A stretch of 64,000 nucleotides of DNA from Deltaproteobacteria bacterium. Its GTDB lineage: Bacteria > Desulfobacterota > WTBG01 > CAIYCZ01 > CAIRTM01. Made by a program: the position numbers and the translations under genes. The notes beneath the pieces are model-generated. The model did not search any database. It saw only the letters and a list, made by a program, of their open reading frames with translations, and was not told where the DNA came from. Of the stretch, positions 1 to 7,456 are shown piece by piece. The first letter of the stretch is position 1; the number at the start of each line of letters is the position of its first letter. Location of the stretch: contig JAJRXD010000103.1 in assembly GCA_024276465.1 (NCBI GenBank), positions 1 to 64,000 on the forward strand. The letters run 5' to 3'.

Positions 1-516
1 AAAAGTCCAACTTCGGCGTTGCGCGGCATCCTTTCCCGATATTAATCGGGATACAGTAAGTACGCCTCATCCTGGAGGATTTGCGCGCCTTGAATTTGAA
101 GCTTTTTACTTTGCCATCGAATTTTTACTTTTTACGGCTTCGTCAATGTTAGAGAATGTTTTTTCATCTTTAACTGCCCGGGGTTTATTCCGGCAAAAGC
201 CGTGATAACCGGTGTAATGCATTTGTCAGTTATCTGTTCGGTATTTACAGAGAATCCATGAGTTTTTTTTAAAACAGGGAGGTTGTGTCCAGCAAAGGAT
301 AAAATGAGGGTTTTGGGTGCGGGAATATGTTTCGTGAAGAGGAAAAATCAGGCAGGTTTCTGGAACCGCAGATATCATCTCGAAGATCCTCGTTGAATAA
401 CGGGATGGTAATCTCATCTGTTTTTCTTCCTGCTCGGAGTTTATCCACGTCTGTCGGGATAGTGGTATTAAAAAAAGATTTTTTACCACGAAGCTTACGA
501 AGAGCACGAAGAAAAA
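1..516. other. Gene-poor repeat-rich start of window
   Basis: I see no supportable gene here. Bases 1-172 are T-rich with short repeated phrases (TTTTTACTTT twice). They contain a perfect short palindrome, TCCCGAT-n4-ATCGGGA, at 34-51 that recurs at 729-744 and 13171-13187. The opening AAAAGTCC also matches the inside of the repeat unit at 13155-13163, so this is probably the truncated end of a dispersed repeat. Bases 225-480 carry overlapping reading frames on both strands with no recognisable product. Confidence 0.4.
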
Positions 517-700
517 ATGGAATTTGATGATTTGTCAAACAGAGTTATTGGTTGTGCAATTGAAGTCCACAGGCATCTTGGGCCGGGTTTGCTTGAATCA
601 ACTTACGAGCAATGTCTCGCCCATGAACTCTCTTTAAAAGAAATTAAAAGATGGGATTAGAAGGTTTGTTTCATAACCCTTCGTGCTCTTCGTGGTGATA
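483..700 (+). mobile_element. Inverted-repeat-bounded GxxExxY unit
   Basis: The GxxExxY gene remnant lies between arms that form an inverted repeat. The 15 bases ACGAAGAGCACGAAG at 497-511 are matched exactly in inverse at 680-694, and ACCACGAAG at 485-493 is matched by the end of the right arm (to 697). From general knowledge, GxxExxY genes in environmental bacteria often sit in this ACCACGAAG-rich context, which suggests a mobile or formerly mobile unit. No transposase or target-site duplication is visible, so mobility is inferred. Confidence 0.5.
517..676 (+). pseudogene. GxxExxY protein, internally deleted remnant
   Basis: The first 40 or so codons from ATG 517 read as a typical GxxExxY (PD-(D/E)XK-like, PDDEXK_3) N-terminus, including [18 protein letters not shown] and the motif GLLEST-Y. 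The frame then ends at TAG 658-660 after 47 residues, against about 125 for the family. Just before that stop, the +1 frame at 641-676 reads [11 protein letters not shown] and then TAA, which matches the usual C-terminus of this family. The middle of the gene, with the nuclease-like core, has therefore been deleted and the two ends fused out of frame. The remnant should be inactive. Confidence 0.7.
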
Positions 701-824
701 TGAAAAACATGCACTGCCTGTCATTGTCCCCGATGAATATCGGGACTGTGTTGAATGGGGAACAAGAACTTCAGAAGATTTTATAATATTCCCATACTGT
801 CAAAACTGTCCAGTCTGTTTGTTC

Positions 825-2288
825 TTAATAAACCCTGAATCCTGCTTCTATAAGACCCTGAGCAGCATTGTAGGAATCTGCCATTCCGGTTTCAATCACA
901 ACTGTCCATTCCCCTGATGTTGCATCTTTCCATATACATACTGGAATAAATATCAGGGTGCCCATTTTTACAGGGTTTCTTGTGTCATCGATTTCCACAC
1001 CATGATAGTTGTTGTCAGAGCTCTCGATTGTTATTGTAGTATTGGAAAGATCAATATCTTCATCATATTTCATTATTATCCACTGGCAGGATTTAAGTCT
1101 GTAAACAGGCTTTCTCCCCTTTTTAATGAAAACAGAAACAGACTGGGTGTCTGTGTCATTATATTCGCACTCATAGGTCTCTTCACTGCATTCATACCCT
1201 TCGTCACAGGGAACCTCACCTGCATAACATGCTCCATCAACACAGCTTTCTTCACCATTACAGTAATTGCCATCATCACAGTCTGAATCTGATTCGCACT
1301 CTGAAGAAGAATCACTGAAAATGCATGTTTCATCTTCCTCAACACATGTTTCATCTTCAGTGCAGGGCAATAATCCATAGGTGCATCTGTTGTCAATACA
1401 TTTTTCTTCACCGTCACAGAAAACACCATTGCTGCAATCTGCATTGTTTTCGCAATCCGGTTCAGGATTCAGATCAATATCAGGTGTTTCATCAACAGTT
1501 TCAGGTGGCTGGCTGTTTTCTCCGGTGCTGCCACCACCACCTCCTCCACCGCCACCGCCTTCTTCTTCTTCTCCATCATTATCAGGATTGCCACAGTCAG
1601 TATCAGCAGTACCGCAACCGCAGTTACCGGGCTCGGTTTTGTAAGGATCAGAGGGGCAGGTGTCATTGCAGTCAGGGGTTCCGTCAGAGTCATTGTCAGT
1701 GTCCGGTGTGCCGCAGCCGCATATACCCGGTTCTGATTTGTAAGGATCAGAAGGGCAGGTGTCACAGGCATGGCCAGTACCATCATTGTCTAAGTCTGTC
1801 TGGTTCGGGTTGTATGTTGATGGGCAGTTGTCTGCATCACCGCATATTCCATCATTATCAACATCATTTTCCGGGTCATAAGGGCACTCATCAACATCAT
1901 CCGGTATTCCATCTCCATCCGCATCTCCAGGTGTTATGGGGACGAAATATGACACTTCATCCGAGAAATCACTTTCATTATTAATGTAATAGGCAGTTAC
2001 TGCAAAATAATATGTTACACCTTCATCAAGCCCGGTGACAGTATATGTGGTTGTCTGTTTGTCTACATTGCCAACAGGATCAACGCCATAGCTTTGACTT
2101 GTAGTGCCATAATATACTTTATAGCCGTCAATCTCGGCACTGGAGTTATCATTCCATGCCAGGGTTACCTGTGCAGAATTTACATTGCTGATATTTATAA
2201 AAAGCAGAGAAATAAGGGTCAGAAGGAAAAAACAGAAAACAATATGAAAGTTAAAAAGGCTGGGAAAAAGGTTTGAATCTGTATTCAT
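825..2288 (-). CDS. Secreted fn3 / thrombospondin-3 / Cys-rich protein
   Basis: A 487-residue exported protein. Residues 1-38 form a hydrophobic signal segment ending near NSA. Residues 40-118 are a fibronectin type III domain. Residues 120-240 carry calcium-binding thrombospondin type 3 repeats (DADGDGIPD, DVDNDGICGDADNCP, DNDSDGTPDCND). A ten-glycine run and acidic linker follow. Two copies of a Cys-rich module of about 45 residues (CENNADCSNGVFCDGEEKC and CESDSDCDDGNYCNGEESC) lead to a C-terminal beta-rich domain without a recognised family. The ATG is supported by GGGAGGTG seven bases upstream. The c-di-GMP-I riboswitch at 2345-2440 lies in its leader, so expression should follow the sessile/motile second messenger. 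An adhesion or matrix role is inferred from the domains and the switch. Confidence 0.8.
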   Translation of the reverse strand: MNTDSNLFPSLFNFHIVFCFFLLTLISLLFINISNVNSAQVTLAWNDNSSAEIDGYKVYYGTTSQSYGVDPVGNVDKQTTTYTVTGLDEGVTYYFAVTAYYINNESDFSDEVSYFVPITPGDADGDGIPDDVDECPYDPENDVDNDGICGDADNCPSTYNPNQTDLDNDGTGHACDTCPSDPYKSEPGICGCGTPDTDNDSDGTPDCNDTCPSDPYKTEPGNCGCGTADTDCGNPDNDGEEEEGGGGGGGGGGSTGENSQPPETVDETPDIDLNPEPDCENNADCSNGVFCDGEEKCIDNRCTYGLLPCTEDETCVEEDETCIFSDSSSECESDSDCDDGNYCNGEESCVDGACYAGEVPCDEGYECSEETYECEYNDTDTQSVSVFIKKGRKPVYRLKSCQWIIMKYDEDIDLSNTTITIESSDNNYHGVEIDDTRNPVKMGTLIFIPVCIWKDATSGEWTVVIETGMADSYNAAQGLIEAGFRVY

Positions 2289-2309
2289 ACCAGCACCTCC
2301 CGGTTATAT

Positions 2310-2329
2310 TGATTTCCGTGCGAAAATCA
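2310..2329 (-). promoter_or_regulatory. Leader hairpin between riboswitch and start codon
   Basis: TGATTT and AAATCA pair around an eight-base loop between the c-di-GMP aptamer and the ribosome binding site (CCTCC at 2296-2300 on the plus strand). No U-run follows, so it is not a standard terminator. It may be part of the expression platform acting on translation, which is inference. Confidence 0.35.
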
Positions 2330-2344
2330 GTAGCCAAGAGGTAC

Positions 2345-2440
2345 TGTGTTCGCCCGGCAGCCCTGCTGCCGTGTCCAATGCTGATTGGATTTAGGCCAGT
2401 GGCTTTGCGTCCCACGTTTTCACGTGGTTTGCCTTTTTCA
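2345..2440 (-). ncRNA. Cyclic di-GMP-I (GEMM-I) riboswitch
   Basis: On the minus strand the segment shows the GEMM-I core in order: GGCAAACC, a CCACGT-GAAA-ACGTGG hairpin (plus-strand 2412-2427) with the GNRA tetraloop, then GACGCAAAGCC (2401-2411), CTAA and a second hairpin CGGCAGC-AGG-GCTGCCG (2355-2371). Both hairpins are fully paired. The class is known to bind c-di-GMP. It lies about 55 bases upstream of the fn3/thrombospondin-3 gene and reads in the same direction, so that gene is the expected target. Confidence 0.9.
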
Positions 2441-2716
2441 GGTCTGTATTTTTACAATGTGTTTAATTTTTTACTGATTCAAATATATTCATTAAGATTA
2501 ATATTTCGTATAAGTACTTAAGCAATGTGAATGCCAGGAGCAAAGAAATGATAAAAAATTGCTAAGTGGTTAATTTAGCATGAGTAAATAAAGGTTAACA
2601 ACTGACCTGCTGTTTTTTGTTTTACTTGATGATATGCCGGAATGGAACAGATTTGCCAGCGGTATGTCAAAATGGAACAGATTTGCTTTTAATCAGGAAG
2701 ATAATAATTATTTATT

Positions 2717-3202
2717 TCAGATTGTCTTTAAAATTTTTGCCGGATTGCCGGCAGCTACTGTGTCTGGAGGGACATCCTTTGTTATGACACTGCCTGCACC
2801 TATAATTGCATTTTCTCCAATGGTGATACCACATAAAAGTGTAACCCCGGATCCTATGGAAGCGCCGGCTTTAACCAGGGTTGGAATGCAGCCCCAGTCC
2901 TCATCAGTTTGCAGCTTACCATCAAGTGTGGTAGCCCGTGGGTATAAATCATTGGTAAAGGTAACACTGTGTCCTACGAACACATTGTCTTCAATGGTCA
3001 CACCCTCACATATAAAGCTGTGACTGGATATTTTGCAGTTTTTTCCTATTTTTGATTTTTTCTGGATCTCAACAAAGGTTCCGATTTTCGTGTTATCACC
3101 TATTTCACAGCCGTAAAGATTCACAAAGTCAATAATTTTGACTCCTTTGCCAAGCTTGACATCAGGTGCTATTCTTCTTGTTGCAGATGAATCTGAGTGC
3201 AT
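2717..3202 (-). CDS. Left-handed beta-helix N-acetyltransferase (WbpD/WlbB-like)
   Basis: A 161-residue protein made of hexapeptide repeats (VKLGKGVKI, CEIGDNTKI, SKIGKNCKI, VTIEDNVFV, ASIGSGVTL, ITIGENAII, then GAGSVITKDVP). This is the left-handed parallel beta-helix of sugar acetyltransferases. The insert between the repeats with DLYPRATTLDGKLQTDEDW resembles WbpD/WlbB, which acetylate the 3-amino group of UDP-2-acetamido-3-amino-glucuronate for surface polysaccharide. With an oxidoreductase and a sugar transferase just upstream, a nucleotide-sugar role is likely. The aminotransferase that would complete a WbpB-E-D route is not in the window. No strong ribosome binding site is visible; the start is the first ATG. 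Confidence 0.8.
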   Translation of the reverse strand: MHSDSSATRRIAPDVKLGKGVKIIDFVNLYGCEIGDNTKIGTFVEIQKKSKIGKNCKISSHSFICEGVTIEDNVFVGHSVTFTNDLYPRATTLDGKLQTDEDWGCIPTLVKAGASIGSGVTLLCGITIGENAIIGAGSVITKDVPPDTVAAGNPAKILKTI

Positions 3203-3515
3203 GAGTATTAATTATTCCATTCTTATGTTTTTGTCAATAACCTGTCTGATGTTAAAAGGCCAGCAGTATTAATCCAGAATGTTACTGCAGGGCCTGAACG
3301 AAAACCCTGTTTTTTGTTAGCGCGGCGTATGTAGGAGTCGGCTTTAGCCGCGAAAAACAGACCTGTTGCTGCGTAATATCGCGCCTGAAGGCGCTCCTGC
3401 AGAAAATTATTTTTCGGTTTCCACCCTGAATCAGGGTGTTCGGTCAGACACTACTTAAAAAAAACCAGAATTAACTCAGGAAAGCAATCCCGGATCAGAC
3501 AGTCCCAGCCAGTGG
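3203..3515. other. Intergenic DNA largely filled by a palindromic repeat
   Basis: No gene is seen. Most of the gap is the palindromic repeat copy at 3289-3451 (own entry). The remainder is AT-rich without a clear terminator for the oxidoreductase gene. Confidence 0.4.
3289..3451 (-). repeat. Palindromic dispersed repeat, copy A
   Basis: The minus strand reads AGTAGTGTCTGACCGAAC, a run ending AAAAATAATTTTCTGCAG, then GGAGCGCCTTCAGGCGCGAT, and closes with GGGTTTTCGTTCAGG. The same order of blocks is found on the plus strand at 13255-13407 and a solo end at 38172-38192. The outer ends are imperfect inverted repeats, and an inner hairpin is formed around GCGCCT. The shape is that of a REP/MITE-type element. 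It encodes nothing. Confidence 0.7.
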
Positions 3516-4535
3516 TCAGGTTATATCTACTTTAGCGCCGTTTTTCCTGAGTGACTCAGAAGAGGACTCAAGTATTTGCACTACCTGTAATCCATCATGT
3601 CCAGAGGATTCTGATTTTGTATTATTCAGTATGCAGTCCATGAAATGCTGGCATTCCACCCGCAGCGGTTCAACCTGTTTGACGTATGGTGCATACATAT
3701 CCCCATAATGATAGGCATATTGAAACTCTGCAAATGTATCATAGTGGGGGGGGACTTCTACCCTCTTATCATAAATCTTTATTTTTTCCAGTGGTTCTAT
3801 ATCATCGTAAACAATCATTTTTTTTGAGCCAACAAACTTCATTTCCCTTACCTTATGGGGGTCAAGCCAGCTGCTGTTGATAGTAGCGAATTTATTGCTT
3901 GAGAAATTAATTGTCATGTTAATTACGTCTTCAATGCCCGGGGTTAAATGAGCTTTGCCGAAGCAGTTTACAGAAACAGGAGGTTCATCCAGAACATAGA
4001 GGATAATGGAGATATCATGGGGAGCAAGGTCCCAGGCAACATTAATGTCTTTCTGGAAGAGCCCGAGATTTAACCTTCGGGAGCTTATATACAGTAAATC
4101 ACCGATTTCACCTGATGCAATAATTTCCTTAATTTTTCTTACTGAGGATGTATAAACAAATGTATGTCCGATCATGAGTATAAGGTTGTTTTTTTCTGCA
4201 AGCTCAATTAATTTCATGCATTGCTCAGATGAGGAGGCCATGGGTTTTTCAATGAAAGTATGCTTCCCGGCCATCAGGCTTTTTTGGGCCAGGGTAAAGT
4301 GTGTATTGACAGATGTTGCAATAATAATGGCATTTATTTCACTGTCTTTCAGAAGTTCCTCAAATTCCGTGGTTGTCTCAATTTCAGAATAATTTTCCTT
4401 TATGTAGTTTAATCTTTCCCGGCTGAAATCACAGACCATTTTTACTTTTGAATCCGGGATTGCCTGAAAGTTTCTGATTAAATTAGGGCCCCAGTAACCA
4501 CAGCCAACAACTCCAGCATTAAGCAATTCTGGCAT
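3516..4535 (-). CDS. Gfo/Idh/MocA family NAD-dependent oxidoreductase
   Basis: A 339-residue protein with an N-terminal Rossmann fold ([13 protein letters not shown], residues 6-18), the family motif HTFIEKPMASS and a C-terminal alpha/beta domain containing WDLAPHDISIILYVL, where the conserved Asp-x-x-x-His pattern is seen. Such enzymes oxidise or reduce a hydroxyl on sugars using NAD(P); WbpB/WlbA are relatives in polysaccharide routes. The start MPELL is chosen because AAAGGA lies six bases upstream; a start five codons earlier is possible. The gene overlaps the 3' end of the sugar transferase by 17 bases, so the two are probably co-translated. The exact substrate is unknown. Confidence 0.85.
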   Translation of the reverse strand: MPELLNAGVVGCGYWGPNLIRNFQAIPDSKVKMVCDFSRERLNYIKENYSEIETTTEFEELLKDSEINAIIIATSVNTHFTLAQKSLMAGKHTFIEKPMASSSEQCMKLIELAEKNNLILMIGHTFVYTSSVRKIKEIIASGEIGDLLYISSRRLNLGLFQKDINVAWDLAPHDISIILYVLDEPPVSVNCFGKAHLTPGIEDVINMTINFSSNKFATINSSWLDPHKVREMKFVGSKKMIVYDDIEPLEKIKIYDKRVEVPPHYDTFAEFQYAYHYGDMYAPYVKQVEPLRVECQHFMDCILNNTKSESSGHDGLQVVQILESSSESLRKNGAKVDIT

Positions 4536-5613
4536 TTTTTGTCCTTTCATTTTTATTCCCCTCTATAACTTGCGAAATAATTGCAGGAAGTGTTTTAAGC
4601 AAAATTTTTATATCTAACAAAAAAGAGAGCTTTCTTGCATAAGTAATATCAAAACGTATCATATCATTGAATGTTGTTCTGTTTTTACCGTTAACCTGCC
4701 AAAGCCCGGTAAGACCGGGCATGGAATTAAATCGTTGTCGCTGCCAGACAATGTATTCCCGTGCCTCATAGGGAATGCATGGCCGGGGGCCAATAAGGCT
4801 CATCTGGCCCTTAAGTACATTTATTAACTGGGGCAGCTCATCAAGGCCTGATTTGCGAAGGAAAAGGCCAAACGGAATAATACGCATATCCTCTTTATCG
4901 AGTTTGTTCATTGATGTGTTACTGTGGATCAGGTTTTTAAAATGATTCATATGTACATTTGTATCAGCATTCAGATTCATGGTTCGAAATTTAAAGCAGT
5001 AAAAGGTGTTACCCATATAGCCGATACGTTTTTGTTTAAACAGAACAGGGCCCGGGGAGACAATCTTAATATACAGTCCGATAGCAATTAATACAGGCGA
5101 CAAAAAAATCAAGAGAAAAAGTGAGACAAGAAAATCGAAAGTTTTTTTCCATAACGGCATACATGCCGGCAGTAATGGAAGCAGTTTTTCATAAGTACTG
5201 CTGCTGTCAGGTGGCTGAGCAGCGCTCAGTGCAGGAACTTTTTTGTGAGACATTGTCTGAGAAATTGCTTCAATGTTTATCCAGTTTAACGGATAGGTAT
5301 AGATAAAGCTGTTAATCAATGATCTGTCACAGGGAGCCATTTTATAAAAATCATCAGCCAGTTTTTGAGCTCCCCTGTGTGAGGTGTCAGGCATGATGAC
5401 CACGATACGTTTTTTGTCTATCCAGCCAATATAGTCGTAGCAGCGGATCCTGCGGATTAGAACAGAGCACAAATCCAGCAGAAAGAATCGATAATTTTTT
5501 GATATGGTTGCCTCAAAAATTACGATAGAGAACTCTTTGTTTGTGCGGTCTGATCGATCGCGCTCACGTTCCAGTATTTCCTTTACCTCTTTTTGCGAAC
5601 AGATTTTATTCAA
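4519..5613 (-). CDS. Sugar transferase with degenerate GGDEF-like N-terminus
   Basis: Residues 155-364 are a bacterial sugar transferase (PF02397; WbaP/PglC type), which places a sugar-phosphate on undecaprenyl phosphate to start a surface polysaccharide. Visible are the membrane helix ([20 protein letters not shown]), [36 protein letters not shown] and PGLTGLWQV. Residues 1-100 lack the usual multi-helix CoA-binding region. They resemble a worn GGDEF-type fold ([13 protein letters not shown], then [19 protein letters not shown]) without the GGDEF motif. It is the first gene of a minus-strand group with the oxidoreductase. The N-terminal comparison is by eye and tentative. Confidence 0.85.
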   Translation of the reverse strand: MNKICSQKEVKEILERERDRSDRTNKEFSIVIFEATISKNYRFFLLDLCSVLIRRIRCYDYIGWIDKKRIVVIMPDTSHRGAQKLADDFYKMAPCDRSLINSFIYTYPLNWINIEAISQTMSHKKVPALSAAQPPDSSSTYEKLLPLLPACMPLWKKTFDFLVSLFLLIFLSPVLIAIGLYIKIVSPGPVLFKQKRIGYMGNTFYCFKFRTMNLNADTNVHMNHFKNLIHSNTSMNKLDKEDMRIIPFGLFLRKSGLDELPQLINVLKGQMSLIGPRPCIPYEAREYIVWQRQRFNSMPGLTGLWQVNGKNRTTFNDMIRFDITYARKLSFLLDIKILLKTLPAIISQVIEGNKNERTKNARIA

Positions 5614-6030
5614 CTGAAGTCTCCATTAAGTGCTTTGTTAAAAAAAACAGACAATAAAAGGATGTGTTTATAGTTATATACAGAGGGAATCTATTAATTG
5701 ATTTTGTTAACCTGATATAGATTTAAACTGGTGTTGCCTGTATATTTCTCTTCGTAAAAATACTTCGCAGATCAAATCTCTAATTATACTATTTTTTCAT
5801 TATATGTCAACTGCTAAAACAGGTTAAACCGGGATTTCAGGTTTGGCAGGACAGGGCAGGAAAGGGACAGGATCGGAGGGGGAATCTCCATCCCAGACCT
5901 GCCAGGGGTAAAGTTGTTTTTAATCTGGTTTTATTTTAGAAGCTCCGCTGTTTGAGGCGGAACATGTGAAGCTGAAAGATATTATCTGCAATTCATGAAA
6001 AGACAATTTATGCCCTTTCTTTTCATGTAA
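5614..6030. other. Intergenic region, 417 bases
   Basis: No gene is seen. The part next to 5613 should hold the promoter of the minus-strand sugar transferase, but I cannot assign boxes. Bases 5839-5909 contain repeated GGCAGG/CAGG words that fold imperfectly (TTGGCAGG against CCTGCCAG). Confidence 0.3.
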
Positions 6031-6513
6031 TCAGACCTCCTGAATGTTCTGATGTGTTATATCCGGTGTGATTTGGTCTGACTGTCTGTCATCAGGATTC
6101 AAGAAATATTTTTTAGCCTCATCTGTCATATGTTCATATTTAAGCCTTAGATTTTCCACAGAATCCAGAATCTGAATAATCTGCCTGTCATAATTTTCCA
6201 CACGCTGTGCAATTTCATCCTTATGAACAAGCAGGGTATTCAGCTGGTCAGCCTGCAATTGTTCCTGATGCTTATCATCAGACATGGACAGCTCCTGCTC
6301 TATTTTTTCACATGCCTCTGCGTATTTGTTGTATTCATTCATCTCAAGTTTTCGCAAATCAACATTTTTTTTAAACTCTTTTTCCCTGTTTCTGATTTGC
6401 TCTTCAATGTCCCTTAGAGAGTTTTTAAAAAACAGATCCCTTGCTCCCTGATGATACATGTTCCGATGATCGTTAAAGTTGAGAAAACTGATAAATCTGG
6501 TAAAGACGCCCAT
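6031..6513 (-). CDS. Coiled-coil protein, distantly PspA-like
   Basis: A 160-residue, highly charged, mostly helical protein (from MGVFTRFISFLN) with heptad-like stretches over residues 30-135 and a flexible, acidic C-terminus. There is no signal peptide and no catalytic motif. The opening recalls the amphipathic start of PspA/IM30 proteins (MGIFSRF), but the length is much shorter than the usual 220 residues. The start is placed at the ATG with AGGAG five bases upstream; a longer frame begins 33 codons earlier without such a site. The function is unknown. It is divergent from the two-component pair at 6758. Confidence 0.55.
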   Translation of the reverse strand: MGVFTRFISFLNFNDHRNMYHQGARDLFFKNSLRDIEEQIRNREKEFKKNVDLRKLEMNEYNKYAEACEKIEQELSMSDDKHQEQLQADQLNTLLVHKDEIAQRVENYDRQIIQILDSVENLRLKYEHMTDEAKKYFLNPDDRQSDQITPDITHQNIQEV

Positions 6514-6757
6514 GTCATGCTCCTGTCTGTTAGCCCTCAGGGATTGAATAAATTGATCCTTCCATTGCTTTATTTCTAATTGTAACCATGAAGATAAGTA
6601 AATACAATTCAATTAAATGTAAAAAAAAATACAGGAGATTTTACATAACTTTTACTTTATAAATAAATGATTATTGTTATAATAAAGATAGAAGAAATAT
6701 GTTTTTTTTCAAGCAAGCATAAATCTTATCTTACATAATATATAACACGGAGATCTT

Positions 6758-7456
6758 ATGAAAAATTCAAAAGCAAGCATACTTATTGTAGAAGATGACA
6801 AGGCTATTCTTAAAGGACTTCTTGATGTTTTAGTATTTAATAATTACCTTCCTACAGGTGTGGAAGACGGGGGAGAAGGACTCAGAAAAGCCCTGGAAGA
6901 AAAATACGACCTTGTAATTCTTGATGTGATGCTTCCTACCATTGACGGTATTTCAATCTGTAAACAAGTGCGGCAGAAAAAACCGGGCCAGGGAATTGTT
7001 ATAATGACGGCAAAGGGCTCAGAGGACGACATAATAGCTGGTTTCAAGGCTGGTGCTGATGATTATATCAGCAAACCCTTTTCGCTTCGGGAATTGATGG
7101 TGCGGGTAGAGGCTGTGCTGAGGAGAACAGGAAAAAGCTTGGGGGACGAGCATGTTCACTACCGTGATATTCATTTTGATGGAACAACACTTACTGCTTC
7201 ATTTAATGATCGTTCTGTAGAGCTTACCAGACGGGAGATGGATATTGTGTCATACCTGTACCGAAATATTGATAGAATTGTTTCCAAGAAGGAACTTTTA
7301 GGTGAAGTATGGAATTATTCTGATACTGACATTGAGACCAGGACAGTTGACATCCATATGCTGAAGCTTAGAAAAAAGATTACTGAACTTATTGACGGAA
7401 CCGCCTTTATTCAAACAATCAGAGGTGAGGGATACCGTCTGGATCCGGAAGCATGA
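6758..7456 (+). CDS. OmpR-family response regulator
   Basis: A 232-residue regulator. Residues 5-118 are a receiver domain with the acidic pair ED at 12-13, phospho-acceptor Asp56 in LVILDVMLP, Thr in IVIMTAKG and Lys in DDYISKPF. Residues 135-230 are a winged-helix DNA-binding domain (ELTRREMDIVSYL, VDIHMLKLRKKI, IRGEGYRL). It is expected to bind DNA as a dimer when phosphorylated by the kinase that follows, whose start overlaps its stop by four bases (ATGA). A TATAAT-like box lies at 6678-6683, about 75 bases upstream. Targets are unknown. Confidence 0.92.
   Translation: MKNSKASILIVEDDKAILKGLLDVLVFNNYLPTGVEDGGEGLRKALEEKYDLVILDVMLPTIDGISICKQVRQKKPGQGIVIMTAKGSEDDIIAGFKAGADDYISKPFSLRELMVRVEAVLRRTGKSLGDEHVHYRDIHFDGTTLTASFNDRSVELTRREMDIVSYLYRNIDRIVSKKELLGEVWNYSDTDIETRTVDIHMLKLRKKITELIDGTAFIQTIRGEGYRLDPEA

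Noticed and set aside
1325-1984. 219-residue plus-strand frame inside the fn3/thrombospondin-3 gene
   Set aside because: His/Cys-rich translation with no family signal; it is the antisense of a gene whose repeats keep other frames open.
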